DNA of 64,000 nt, from positions 23,859-87,858 of the IMG/VR virus record IMGVR_UViG_3300024344_002032; one strand, written 5' to 3'. Below the pieces are notes generated by a model, which was given only the letters and a program-made list of their open reading frames with translations, made no database searches and was not told the DNA's origin. Positions 1 to 7,942 of this stretch are shown here, one piece after another (within the stretch, counting starts at the first letter, position 1; each line of letters begins with the position of its first letter). Origin of the DNA: a virus. Made by a program: the position numbers and the translations under genes.

Positions 1-1196
1 CGTTGTTTCATATCTGTGCCTTCAGAAATTATTTCTTCTTGCTTTTCAGACTTTGTAGAAGCAACAGCTTTAGATGCTGAGCCTTTATGTTCTTTAATAG
101 GTTTAATATTTTCGTTACTAAAATTCTCAGCTACAGTTGCATATACCAACTTGATTTCTCTAAGAGTTTTAGCTCGATCGAATGTTTCAACTACTTTCAT
201 CTTCTGCTCGTTATTCATTCCAAACGCTCTAAAGAGTTTGTTTGTGAATAAGAGTTTAGCATTAAGTAAATTGACTTCATTTAGTTTTTCACGTAGATAT
301 TTCACTACCTTGCGATGCTCTTTAAGGTCTCCCTTAAGCGTTTCAACTTCTTCAGTAGTAGCTGCTGCTTCATCTTCTGTAAGTGCTTTAATCACTTCTT
401 CTAAATCAACATCTTCTTCTACTTCCTCGGCTTCGTCAACTTCTTCAGCTTCGTCAACTTCTTCTGCTTCATCTACTGATTCGTCAGCTTCATCAACTTC
501 TTCTGCTTCTTTAAGTTTTCCTTTGCCAGGATCTTCCTCATCAGAACCCGAAGCTTGCTTCACGCCAGTACCTTTACCGATACCAGATGATGTTGATTGT
601 TCATCAACTTCTTCAGCTTCGTCAACTTCTTCTGCTTCATCTACTTCTTCAGCTTCATCTACAGAATCGTCTTCAAGTTCTTTTAGGATTTCGTCTAGAT
701 CTAAGTCTTCATCCATCTCATCATCATCTTCATCTTTCATCTCATCAACTTCTTCAGCTTCATCAACTTCTTCAGTTTCAGAAATAGGTGCATATTTAAC
801 ACCATTGATTTCGATAACGCCTTCATCTTCCATCTCTTCTTCGTCGCCCATGTCATCTTCGTCGCCCATATCGTCTTCAGGTGCTTCTTCGCCCATGTCT
901 TCTTCATCACCCATATCGTCTTCAGGTGCTTCATCATCCATCTCATCACCATCGCGAGACATATACTTGCTAGCCATTTCATCAGCTTCAGGAGCTTCTT
1001 CATCTTCATCTTCATCTTCAAGTTCATCGATATCTAATTCATCGACTGCATCTTCCATTTCAGATTGAATCTTTTTAGAAAGCATAGATTTTAAACGAGG
1101 AGTAAACGCTTCTTCAAGAGCCAGTTTTGCGTTAGCAAGTGCAGTTTCACGAACCGCTTTTGCGTCAGCAATTGCATCTTTTAAAAGTTCATCCAT
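1..1196 (-). CDS. Prohead core scaffold protein, gp22-like (3' end off window)
   Basis: Scaffold protein of the T4-type prohead, around which the capsid assembles and which the prohead protease degrades. The reading frame is open from ATG at 1196 to the left edge (about 398 codons), so the C-terminus is missing. Residues 1-45 form an Ala/Lys-rich helix with EEAFTPRLKSMLSKKI, residues about 50-270 are extremely acidic with EEVDEA repeats, and the last visible part (LREKLNEVNLLNAKLL, FDRAKTLREIKLVY) is the helical segment typical of marine T4-like gp22. GGAG lies 7 nt before the ATG. It follows the protease gene as in T4; the major capsid protein would be expected next, outside the window. The long open frame on the opposite strand is a shadow of the acidic repeats. 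Confidence 0.88.
   Translation of the reverse strand, partial: MDELLKDAIADAKAVRETALANAKLALEEAFTPRLKSMLSKKIQSEMEDAVDELDIDELEDEDEDEEAPEADEMASKYMSRDGDEMDDEAPEDDMGDEEDMGEEAPEDDMGDEDDMGDEEEMEDEGVIEINGVKYAPISETEEVDEAEEVDEMKDEDDDEMDEDLDLDEILKELEDDSVDEAEEVDEAEEVDEAEEVDEQSTSSGIGKGTGVKQASGSDEEDPGKGKLKEAEEVDEADESVDEAEEVDEAEEVDEAEEVEEDVDLEEVIKALTEDEAAATTEEVETLKGDLKEHRKVVKYLREKLNEVNLLNAKLLFTNKLFRAFGMNNEQKMKVVETFDRAKTLREIKLVYATVAENFSNENIKPIKEHKGSASKAVASTKSEKQEEIISEGTDMKQ
421..780 (-). repeat. Acidic EEVDEA coding repeats in the scaffold gene
   Basis: Imperfect 18-bp units encoding Glu-Glu-Val-Asp-Glu-Ala recur in two clusters (about 421-510 and 595-665), with further copies near 740-780. Third-position differences between units show they are not fresh duplications. 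They contribute to the highly acidic middle of the scaffold protein. Confidence 0.8.
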
Positions 1197-1333
1197 TTTA
1201 ATTCTCCATAATTGGATTCAGTATAGTTATTGGGAACTATAATAAGTTGTATTAACTTCAGGTACACTTTATGATGTATTAGAATAATACGAAAGTGTAT
1301 TTCGTTTTATATAAATATATAAAACTCTAAAAA
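1197..1333 (-). promoter_or_regulatory. Structured 5' leader of the scaffold gene
   Basis: A 137-nt non-coding stretch between the bS21 gene and the scaffold gene. It contains two strong inverted repeats. One pairs 1264-1270 with 1292-1298 (ACACTTT/AAAGTGT), enclosing a second perfect 6-bp stem, 1276-1281 with 1285-1290. The other pairs 1222-1228 with 1235-1241 (TATAGTT/AACTATA, 6-nt loop). A TATTTATA element (minus strand) lies at the upstream end. This fits a separately transcribed, structured leader for a highly expressed gene. Function is inferred; only the pairing is seen. Confidence 0.5.
1310..1317 (-). promoter_or_regulatory. TATTTATA promoter-like element upstream of scaffold gene
   Basis: The minus strand reads TATTTATA here. 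The same octamer occurs in six other gaps or gene starts in the window, upstream of minus-strand genes. Its reverse complement is the T4 late promoter core TATAAATA, so polarity is uncertain; the position argues for minus-strand use. Confidence 0.35.
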
Positions 1334-1351
1334 TCAATCAAATTTTGATTG
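1328..1351 (-). terminator. Weak hairpin terminator at the end of the bS21 gene
   Basis: On the minus strand CAATCA (1351-1346) pairs with TGATTG (1340-1335) across a 5-nt loop, followed almost at once by T5 (1333-1329). The hairpin overlaps the last codons and stop of the bS21 gene. The stem is short and AT-rich, so termination is probably partial. Confidence 0.35.
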
Positions 1352-1525
1352 TCTTTTAGCTCTAGCTTTTGCTTTAGCTTTTTTCTCTTTTCTAATTTCT
1401 GATGGTTTAGTGTAAAATTCTCTTTCTCTTAATTCATAAAGAATCTTACTATCTTTAACCTTTTTTTTGAAAATTGATATTGCTTTTTCTATCGATTGTC
1501 CTTTTCGGACTTTTACTTCTATCAA
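1334..1525 (-). CDS. rpsU: Ribosomal protein bS21
   Basis: Small-subunit ribosomal protein bS21, which in bacteria sits near the mRNA exit of the 30S subunit and helps start translation. The 63-residue product begins MIEVKVRKGQSIEKAI, continues with a basic helix and EREFYTKPSEIRKEKK, and ends in a Lys/Arg-rich tail; length and motif order match bacterial bS21 throughout. Phage-encoded bS21 is known from marine phages, including pelagiphages. It lies between a head protein and the scaffold gene, a late-expression position. A role in steering host ribosomes toward phage late mRNA is inference. Confidence 0.93.
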   Translation of the reverse strand: MIEVKVRKGQSIEKAISIFKKKVKDSKILYELREREFYTKPSEIRKEKKAKAKARAKRQSKFD

Positions 1526-1533
1526 ATAAACCT

Positions 1534-2163
1534 CTACTTTTTAACTGCTTTAGTAACTGCTTGTCTTCTTTTATGTAGATATCTGTCTGAATCGTCTGTA
1601 TCACCATCATTATCTATATCTTTATCATCTCTATCTTCAAAATCATCTTCAGGTTCTACTTTGCTTGGGTCGACTTTATCCATAGCTTCATCTAAATCAT
1701 AATATCTACCAAGAATGTGTCCCATATCTTCATATAGAGATTCCATTCTTTGTTGTAGTGCGTTTGCTTCTTTTGCTATCTTTGTAAACTCACCAGAAGT
1801 ATTTCCTAATGATTTCATATTCTTATTAATTGTAACTTTGTCAAACCAATCATCGGTTTCTTGTAAAGTTGCTATACGAGCTTTTTCAGCTAACTCAGAA
1901 AGACCTTTAGCGACATCACGAAGTGATCCTTCTCTATAAATCATTTCACCCATACGGCTGAAGTTCTTTACTTCTTCTACGAATGCTCCTGCATCCACAC
2001 GTTTTTTATCTTCACCAAACCATTCACCCTCTACTAAGTCTTTCATACCGGGTACTGATACAGTATTAGATGGTCTCAATGTAACTAAACCACCAACTGT
2101 AGAAAACGGTTGTGTTCCAAAGTTTTCTTTGATTAAATCTTTCATTTTTATGTCTTTAGCCAT
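1534..2163 (-). CDS. Putative internal head protein with capsid-targeting-like N-terminus
   Basis: Unrecognised 209-residue protein. It starts MAKDIKMKDLIKENFG, a variant of the MIKLKDIIxE start shared by several neighbours and resembling T4 capsid-targeting peptides cut after an (I/L)xE site. The middle is helical. The end carries an acidic DIDNDGDTDDSD stretch, like a calcium-binding DxDxDG loop, followed by basic YLHKRRQAVTKAVKK. It has a good AGGAG ribosome site and lies inside the head module between protease and scaffold. I infer a core or internal head protein; enzymatic function cannot be seen. Confidence 0.6.
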   Translation of the reverse strand: MAKDIKMKDLIKENFGTQPFSTVGGLVTLRPSNTVSVPGMKDLVEGEWFGEDKKRVDAGAFVEEVKNFSRMGEMIYREGSLRDVAKGLSELAEKARIATLQETDDWFDKVTINKNMKSLGNTSGEFTKIAKEANALQQRMESLYEDMGHILGRYYDLDEAMDKVDPSKVEPEDDFEDRDDKDIDNDGDTDDSDRYLHKRRQAVTKAVKK

Positions 2164-2181
2164 AATTAACTCCTATATAGA

Positions 2182-2189
2182 TATAAATA
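2182..2189 (-). promoter_or_regulatory. TATTTATA promoter-like element
   Basis: Minus-strand TATTTATA 19 nt before the ATG at 2163, in a 31-nt gap between two head genes. Same octamer as at 8816, 12919, 40664, 58673 and 59936. Confidence 0.35.
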
Positions 2190-2194
2190 TAAAC

Positions 2195-3154
2195 TTATCT
2201 AAGTTTTCCTCTTTTTGAATATCTTCTGAACCCACTTCTTACTTTATTCCAAAGTACTCTCATAAAATCTCTTTCGCCTGTATGAGTATCTCTAATTGGA
2301 CCACTCATAATAGCTCTTTGTAAATCGAATGCATCATATTTTTTTGCTTTTACTCCATCCATCATTTTCTTAATTGACATTTGTGATGCTTTTCCTAAAA
2401 TCTTTGACATACCTATAATGTCTTTTTCAGCCATCTTCTGTGCTTCTGGTGAACTATAAGGTAATTGTGATGGTGAGGTAATTGGTGCTTCACTTACGGA
2501 TTCTTTTACTGGTGCTTGTCCTAACTTTTTTCTAATAACATTAATTTGTTTTTTAATTTTTTTCTGTGCTGGACTACCAGGTAATTGTTTCATAGCTTTA
2601 GCTAATAAGATAATCTGTTGCATTTCTAATGAACTCATTTTTCTAGCCATCATAATGCCTGATGTTGGATTTGATACTTCTTTTAATTGATGAGCCATCT
2701 TCAATTTTTGTTTTTTAGTATCTGAAGTACCTGTAACTTTATATCCTAATTGTTCTGCATTTTCTATTCTTGCTTTTTCGAACTTATCTCTATCTTTACC
2801 TTTAAGTTCTCCACCGAAACCCTCATCAGTTACCTTTTCAGGATCGTATTCGAAATCGGGATCTTCGGGCATTCTATAACCCTTTACAGTAACAGCTTTA
2901 GGTCTAACTGCCATAACAGTTTCTCTAACCCTTTTAGCACCATATTTAGCTATTAATCTTTTTAATTCTTCTTTTTTCACCTTATTTGGTAATCCCTTAT
3001 GTTTAGTTGAAGCATACTTTTTAGTATCTTTTTTCTTCATTCCCTTAGCGGCATCTTTTACATCCTTAGATACCTCTGAACCTTTAAGTTCACCCTTTTT
3101 ATAAGCATGAACCATTCCCATAAATCTTTGTTGTGCTTTAGACTTAGATGGCAT
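2195..3154 (-). CDS. Basic head-module protein starting MPSKSKAQQRFMGMV
   Basis: 319 residues, very lysine-rich. The first 15 residues (MPSKSKAQQRFMGMV) match a short motif common in small phage and bacterial proteins annotated as DUF3008; the rest is unassigned. It contains APVKESVSEAPITSP, one of several ESVxE sites in this region that fit the (I/L/V)xE preference of T4-type prohead proteases. The basic composition suggests DNA or scaffold contact within the head. It overlaps the next gene upstream by one base (shared 3154). Function unknown; head location inferred from context. Confidence 0.6.
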   Translation of the reverse strand: MPSKSKAQQRFMGMVHAYKKGELKGSEVSKDVKDAAKGMKKKDTKKYASTKHKGLPNKVKKEELKRLIAKYGAKRVRETVMAVRPKAVTVKGYRMPEDPDFEYDPEKVTDEGFGGELKGKDRDKFEKARIENAEQLGYKVTGTSDTKKQKLKMAHQLKEVSNPTSGIMMARKMSSLEMQQIILLAKAMKQLPGSPAQKKIKKQINVIRKKLGQAPVKESVSEAPITSPSQLPYSSPEAQKMAEKDIIGMSKILGKASQMSIKKMMDGVKAKKYDAFDLQRAIMSGPIRDTHTGERDFMRVLWNKVRSGFRRYSKRGKLR

Positions 3155-3513
3155 TACATCATCCTTTTTAATACCCTCAATATAGCTTTATGTGTATCAC
3201 CATATTGTGAATTATAATTATCTCTGTCAACTTCTACATCTATTTTAGATGCCAACATAGCTAATTGTCTAATTGCTTGTTTTCTATCACCAATCAAATA
3301 TCTTGTCATAGCATCAGCTAATTTTCTATCCATTTGTTCTGTAACAACTGGTTTATTTTCTTGATGTTTTTTCATCACACTTGATAGTGTAGGTAATGGT
3401 TCTCCAAACTCTCTATCAAGATTTTTATTTTCTGTTATAGATTCCTTTGTGGAACAACAATCTCCACCACATTCACAATCGTTTTCTTTTATTAAATCTT
3501 TTAATTTTATCAT
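3154..3513 (-). CDS. Small putative internal head protein with Cys cluster
   Basis: 119 residues starting MIKLKDLIKEND, the shared capsid-targeting-like tag with a predicted protease site after LIKE. Immediately after comes a cysteine cluster, CECGGDCC, which could bind metal. The C-terminal half is helical (AMTRYLIGDRKQAIRQLAML). It starts 2 nt after the stop of its upstream neighbour and sits in a run of genes with the same tag. No known family recognised. Confidence 0.6.
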   Translation of the reverse strand: MIKLKDLIKENDCECGGDCCSTKESITENKNLDREFGEPLPTLSSVMKKHQENKPVVTEQMDRKLADAMTRYLIGDRKQAIRQLAMLASKIDVEVDRDNYNSQYGDTHKAILRVLKRMM

Positions 3514-3514
3514 T

Positions 3515-3850
3515 TTATCTCACCTTAATACTTAAAATTTTATCAGAAATCATATTTGGCATCATTCCCATTCTAGCTCTAAACCTAATATTAAGTTTCT
3601 TTTTATCTATTACAAACTCATAATTATTAAATACTTTTGGTTTTGGCTTCAGATTAGCTACAGTTATAAAATAAAAATTATCATTCTCATGTGTTTTCTT
3701 AACTCTAAACTTTGCTTTTTCTTTTCTCGGTGGTTTAACACGTGTGAGAATATATTCAGCCTCTATAAATTTAGGATTACGAAACTGCATAACTTTTCGT
3801 ACTATAGTTGGACTTACTCGTTCCATTATGATGTCTTTTAACTTAATCAT
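3515..3850 (-). CDS. Small putative internal head protein
   Basis: 111 residues from ATG at 3850, which overlaps the upstream stop as ATGA and gives the tagged start MIKLKDIIMERV; an in-frame ATG 15 nt earlier would place five residues before the tag and is less likely. The body is basic with alternating hydrophobics suggesting beta strands (FYFITVANLKPKPKVF). The IIME site fits prohead-protease cleavage. Function unknown. Confidence 0.58.
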   Translation of the reverse strand: MIKLKDIIMERVSPTIVRKVMQFRNPKFIEAEYILTRVKPPRKEKAKFRVKKTHENDNFYFITVANLKPKPKVFNNYEFVIDKKKLNIRFRARMGMMPNMISDKILSIKVR

Positions 3851-4317
3851 TTTAGTTCTTTCCAATCTTTTGGATTACTATATCGTGATACATAATACCA
3901 CTTATTATCTTTAACCGACCAAATGTACATATATTCTGTACCACCACTCCAACGATGTCTACCCTTGAGTAAATCTTCACGATCTTTTGATTTATTTATA
4001 GCACTAGATTTTTGACCTCTATCTCGACCATGAAATACAGTTTCACCTTTTTTAGCATCACCGAACTTATGACCTGGTCCACCTTTCATACTTTTATCAA
4101 TAGAAGAAATACCAGCTCTACCAAGTTTCAGCAATTGTTTAACTTTACCTGTATTAGAATAATATCTTTTTAACATCTTACCTGCATATTCTGGATAACC
4201 ATCCCAATGTCCGTAAGTTGTAGTTACTTTACCATTTGGCTCTTCAATTCCTACATTCCATCGAGTTGCTTCTGTAATTAAAGTGCTTTCTCTGATTATA
4301 TCTTTTAACTTAATCAT
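3847..4317 (-). CDS. Small putative internal head protein
   Basis: 156 residues starting MIKLKDIIRESTLI, with a predicted cleavage site after IIRE. The body contains YGHWDGYPEYAGKML and a WSGGTEYMYIWSVKDNKWYY segment that looks like compact beta structure. It is coupled by ATGA overlaps to both neighbours, so it is probably co-translated with other tagged head proteins. I do not recognise an enzyme family. Confidence 0.58.
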   Translation of the reverse strand: MIKLKDIIRESTLITEATRWNVGIEEPNGKVTTTYGHWDGYPEYAGKMLKRYYSNTGKVKQLLKLGRAGISSIDKSMKGGPGHKFGDAKKGETVFHGRDRGQKSSAINKSKDREDLLKGRHRWSGGTEYMYIWSVKDNKWYYVSRYSNPKDWKELK

Positions 4318-5816
4318 TTTAATCCCTTAACATTTTTTGCAATATGCATTGTGAATTGACTCACACCACCTGGTCCAGCACCATGAATTGCACTACCTCT
4401 CATAGCTAATGTCATAGCTCTAATACCTTGTTGTTTAGTATAACTTTTTTGTTTCATAAGTTTCATAAATTCTTTACCATCTTTGGTGTCTGTATTAATG
4501 TAACTCATAGCTTGTTTTAAATTATTAACAAATGCTTCATTTACGGATTCATCTACTGGCATTTTTATGATTTGGTTCATAGATTTTTCCATATCTTTTA
4601 CAAGAGATGCAAGTCCAGTTCGTTTATTAGTTACAAATCCATCTACCACTCCCCAATCATTTGATTTCATAAAAGTATCAATTTTTCTTATAACACCCTT
4701 TACAAACTTTAAAGATGTCTTAAAATCTTTTTTAAGTTTTTCTCTCTTTGGATTTTTTCTTTCATTTACGAATTCTTCTTTGAATATTTTTCTACCACGT
4801 TTTTTCTGAACGACATTTAGTTTCCTAATGATATCTTTTTTCATTTTTTTCTCAGCAGGTGTTTTAAACTGATTCAAAACGTGTTGCATATAATTATCAA
4901 ATTGTTTTGGGTCTTTTAAATTTATTTCTTTTACGGATTCCACTGGTTCATACCCCCGTTTTTGTTTATCTTTACGTTTCTGTAATCCACCATCTACTTC
5001 ATAATCATCATCGTCAAAATCATAGGTTGCGTGTTCAGCACCTTGACCTTTTATATGAGGACCATTGTGAACTACGTGGTGTTTAAAAAATTCTTTTGCT
5101 TTTTTAGAGTCTTTAGGTGGTTTAACACCTTTTATCTTTTTAACTTGTTTTACTTTAGTTGGTAAAGAACCCTCTTTTAAAGGATTATACTTACCTAACA
5201 TCTTATCAATATACAATTTATCTAAATCGTGTAAAACACTTTCACCACCTTTTTGAACTTGTCTATATCCACTTTTACTTCCTAATGCTTTTGAACCTGG
5301 CTCTGGTGTATGTGCTATATCATTACCATGTTGCATATTTCCCTCAGGTGGTGTAGTGGGTTTTACTAAAATATCTTGTTCTTTATCACCTCCTGTAAAT
5401 ACAAAATCTGCAGACTCTCTTGGAATAGTATATTGAGGTGATTTGCCAAAAGCTCTTCTACCATAAACTCTTTGGTTTGGAGTAAGTGGTGGTTCATCTG
5501 ATCTAAGGTCTTTCCATGGATCTAAAACTGCATTAGTTGCAACTAACGCAGGAGTAATTTTTGTTCTTTTAAATGTTCCACCACCTAAATCTGGTTCAGG
5601 TATTTGACTACCATCTCCACCATAAATTACATCTGAAGCTGGTGCTACAATTTGTGTCATCCCTCGTGGCATTCCAGCTGGTCCTATATGTCGTCTTTCA
5701 CCATATCTTGTAAAAATACCATCTGGCCACGCATCTCCTGTATTTAATCCACCACCAACTGTAGTTAAAGATACTTCCATTAATTGTTTTTCAAATTTAT
5801 TGATAAACTTTTTCAC
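4314..5816 (-). CDS. Large head-module protein, probably proteolysed
   Basis: 500 residues, unrecognised. The N-terminus MKKFINKFEKQLMEVS ends in an LME site of the kind cut by T4-type prohead proteases. The first 180 residues are Gly/Pro-rich and low in helix (TTVGGGLNTGDAWPDG). The rest is lysine-rich helix, and two ESVxE motifs (ESVKE, ESVNEAF) lie within it as further candidate cleavage sites. It overlaps the next gene upstream by one base. Likely an internal or core protein of the head; no catalytic motif seen. Confidence 0.58.
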   Translation of the reverse strand: MKKFINKFEKQLMEVSLTTVGGGLNTGDAWPDGIFTRYGERRHIGPAGMPRGMTQIVAPASDVIYGGDGSQIPEPDLGGGTFKRTKITPALVATNAVLDPWKDLRSDEPPLTPNQRVYGRRAFGKSPQYTIPRESADFVFTGGDKEQDILVKPTTPPEGNMQHGNDIAHTPEPGSKALGSKSGYRQVQKGGESVLHDLDKLYIDKMLGKYNPLKEGSLPTKVKQVKKIKGVKPPKDSKKAKEFFKHHVVHNGPHIKGQGAEHATYDFDDDDYEVDGGLQKRKDKQKRGYEPVESVKEINLKDPKQFDNYMQHVLNQFKTPAEKKMKKDIIRKLNVVQKKRGRKIFKEEFVNERKNPKREKLKKDFKTSLKFVKGVIRKIDTFMKSNDWGVVDGFVTNKRTGLASLVKDMEKSMNQIIKMPVDESVNEAFVNNLKQAMSYINTDTKDGKEFMKLMKQKSYTKQQGIRAMTLAMRGSAIHGAGPGGVSQFTMHIAKNVKGLK

Positions 5817-6187
5817 TATCGTATCCCCATAGCTCTTCTTTTACGTAATGATTTCCTTCTCTTTCTAATCATCATAGCTTTTTTGCCACGTTTTTTCATC
5901 CAAGCTCTTTTCATAGCTCGTCTTTTCTTAACTCTTGAAGCACCAGAAACTCTTACACAAGTTTTCTTGGCTGCATTATATCTTTTATTTCTTGGGCAAA
6001 TAACTCTGAGTTTGAGTTTTTTATTACGGATGACTCTTTTACGTCTAAGTTCAGTTAGATTATTGATGATTTCGTCAATGAAGACTTCAACCATAGTATT
6101 AAATTGTTCTTCATCGTTTAGAATATCTTCAGTTACTTCATCGAAAAATCCGTTTTCAATTGACTGTTCAACAATTTTGCTAAACAT
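5816..6187 (-). CDS. Small protein with acidic N-half and very basic C-half
   Basis: 123 residues. Residues 1-45 are acidic and helical; residues about 48-123 are extremely Arg/Lys-rich (KKRRAMKRAWMKKRGKK). Such a bipolar charge pattern is common in phage internal proteins that neutralise packaged DNA, but this is inference from composition. Two cysteines (VICPRNKR, KKTCVRV) flank a short loop. It lies directly downstream of a small gene next to the prohead protease. Confidence 0.55.
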   Translation of the reverse strand: MFSKIVEQSIENGFFDEVTEDILNDEEQFNTMVEVFIDEIINNLTELRRKRVIRNKKLKLRVICPRNKRYNAAKKTCVRVSGASRVKKRRAMKRAWMKKRGKKAMMIRKRRKSLRKRRAMGIR

Positions 6188-6188
6188 T

Positions 6189-6428
6189 TTAAGCTTTCTT
6201 TAGAATTAGCTTTAATTCTATAATATATTTTTTATACGCTTTCATTAATGTCATGGCTTTTTTTCTATCACCAGCTTTATCAGCTTCTTTAATCATCATC
6301 TTAAAGTTCTTATCTAAACTGTCAATATCTTTTTGAGCAGATTTTTTAGCACCCTTATACATATTAGGTGCTTCATCTAATCTCCAATCTTTCCATTCAG
6401 CCCACATTTTTTGCGTATACTTTGGCAT
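6189..6428 (-). CDS. Small helical head-module protein
   Basis: 79 residues beginning MPKYTQKMWAEWKDWRLDEAP and continuing as a charged helix (IDSLDKNFKMMIKEADKAG). RLDEAP contains an LxE-type site. It overlaps the prohead protease stop by one base, and its position beside the protease resembles that of the small core proteins of T4, but similarity in sequence is not evident. Confidence 0.5.
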   Translation of the reverse strand: MPKYTQKMWAEWKDWRLDEAPNMYKGAKKSAQKDIDSLDKNFKMMIKEADKAGDRKKAMTLMKAYKKYIIELKLILKKA

Positions 6429-7069
6429 TACATTCCCCTAATGATATCATTTGCTATTGATTCTACTTTACACCACTGACCACACTCATTAGGATTTCTA
6501 TCATCTACTCTAACAACACTTTCATTAATTACACCCTCATTTGTTGGATGTAAGAAAGCACCTTGTGTTGATGGATTGGATACGAAATCGAATGCAATAA
6601 GTTCAAAATCAGGTTGTACTGCAACTGTTTGTTTTCCTTTTTCATCTTCATCTATAGTTTCTACTGAACCCATACCTCTTGAAGAGATACCTAACTTAAT
6701 ACCTGATCTAAATAATTCTTTTAAAATATTTCCTGCTGGTGTTGGTAAAACTTCTACTGTACCAACTAAATCGTCATTTTGCCACTTCATATCTCTAATA
6801 TTATGAGATACATTAGCCAAATTAACTACTGAACTCTCTGGATGGTCAAGTTCACCCATAGCGCGACGTTCTCTTATAAAAGTATCATTATACTTTTTTG
6901 CTTCCCTTACTAAAATCTCTTTAGGATAAATTCTACCATTCTGATTTTCAGCATTTGCTCTTTGTAAGATGCCGCTAACAATCAACTTTCCATCATTTTC
7001 TTTCATGGATTCATTAATTTGTGATGGTTGTATTTCAAATGGTAAATAATCTACTATGAGTTGTCTCAT
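6428..7069 (-). CDS. Prohead core protease, T4 gp21-like
   Basis: Serine protease that cleaves scaffold, core and capsid proteins during head maturation. 213 residues. The catalytic histidine is in GELDHPESS (His76) and the nucleophile in GIKLGISSRGMGS (Ser129/130); spacing and motifs match the gp21 family. QRANAENQNGRIYP near the N-terminus is also typical. The C-terminal region has GVINESVVRV, a possible self-cleavage site. It lies between portal and scaffold genes as in T4. The ESVxE and IIxE sites in neighbouring proteins are likely substrates. Confidence 0.9.
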   Translation of the reverse strand: MRQLIVDYLPFEIQPSQINESMKENDGKLIVSGILQRANAENQNGRIYPKEILVREAKKYNDTFIRERRAMGELDHPESSVVNLANVSHNIRDMKWQNDDLVGTVEVLPTPAGNILKELFRSGIKLGISSRGMGSVETIDEDEKGKQTVAVQPDFELIAFDFVSNPSTQGAFLHPTNEGVINESVVRVDDRNPNECGQWCKVESIANDIIRGM

Positions 7070-7079
7070 GATCGTGTCC

Positions 7080-7295
7080 TTAACTTCTTACTTTAATTAT
7101 TTCAGTTCTAATTTCTTCCAACTCTTCAATAAGTTTATCTACTTTTCCAAGAGCTTCCATTTTATTAAAACTATCTCTATCCCCATTCTTTAGGGATTCT
7201 TCACAAAATTTTTTAGTTAACGTTATAATATCTAACAACTTATAAATAAGTTGAAATTTAAAGTGCTCCCACTTTGGTTTTTGTTTCAGTTTCAC
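7080..7295 (-). CDS. Small coiled-coil head-module protein
   Basis: 71 residues, beginning MKLKQKPKWEHFKFQL and ending in a heptad-like helix (KVDKLIEELEEIRTEIIKV). No family recognised. It lies 10 nt before the prohead protease start, in the same operon as the portal and protease. Confidence 0.5.
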   Translation of the reverse strand: MKLKQKPKWEHFKFQLIYKLLDIITLTKKFCEESLKNGDRDSFNKMEALGKVDKLIEELEEIRTEIIKVRS

Positions 7296-7303
7296 AAGAA
7301 ACC

Positions 7304-7942
7304 TTAATGTAACTGACCAACTTTATTAGCTAACTTAACTAACCTTTCACTAATCTTTTTCATAGCCACATGCGTTCTTTTCCAATAGGATGTAGAATCT
7401 ACTCCTATTTCATTCTTTAAACGAATGTTCATACCGACTATACTCTCAAGAGTTTTTAATGTATCACGAACTTCCATCATAGAACGACCAATCTTTTGTT
7501 TTGGTGTCATTGATTCGTCATTTCTGTAATCGTGGTATCTACCCTCATTTACACTTTCAAGTCTCTTATCAACTTGTTTTGCTTTACCAGCTTCAACTCT
7601 CTTAATACTTATAATTCCTTTTCTACCTTTTTTAAGATTCTTAGAAACCATCATTTCTGCTGCACCTTTAGAACCTGCATCAACTATAATAGTAGCTGTA
7701 TCACCTTTATCACTAATATTGAACTTTACAGCAAATTTAGCTTCAGCAATACTGTAACCACTTTGACTTGCTATTTTATTTCTTTTCTTTTTATCTTTTT
7801 TACGTTTACCACTAAAAGCAAATGGTGTTTTTGGAGGACCTGCTCCACCATCAATAGCACCTGTTACAGATGCTTCATCTAAGTCCTGTTGGATAAGCTC
7901 GCGTATCGTATTTTTAAGTTCTTCAAATTTAGTTTGCGACAT
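7304..7942 (-). CDS. Putative prohead core / internal head protein
   Basis: 212 residues from the ATG at 7942 (MSQTKFEELKNTIREL); a longer start at 7957 is possible. Residues about 22-50 read DLDEASVTGAIDGGAGPP followed by FAFSGKRKKDKKK, a pattern I associate with small internal head proteins of T4-like phages: an LxE site, a Gly/Pro stretch, then a basic cluster. ESVNEG near residue 130 is another candidate protease site. The C-terminal 80 residues are helical. Position between portal and protease matches the T4 core-protein genes, but the family is not proven. Confidence 0.55.
   Translation of the reverse strand: MSQTKFEELKNTIRELIQQDLDEASVTGAIDGGAGPPKTPFAFSGKRKKDKKKRNKIASQSGYSIAEAKFAVKFNISDKGDTATIIVDAGSKGAAEMMVSKNLKKGRKGIISIKRVEAGKAKQVDKRLESVNEGRYHDYRNDESMTPKQKIGRSMMEVRDTLKTLESIVGMNIRLKNEIGVDSTSYWKRTHVAMKKISERLVKLANKVGQLH

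Noticed and set aside
16-1068. Long plus-strand open frame rich in Ser and Thr
   Set aside because: It is the antisense reading of the acidic gp22 repeats; GAA/GAT codons read as TTC/ATC in reverse. The minus-strand frame has a ribosome site and known motifs.
1310-1317. T4 late promoters driving plus-strand genes
   Set aside because: TATAAATA does read on the plus strand at seven places, but no plausible plus-strand gene follows any of them.
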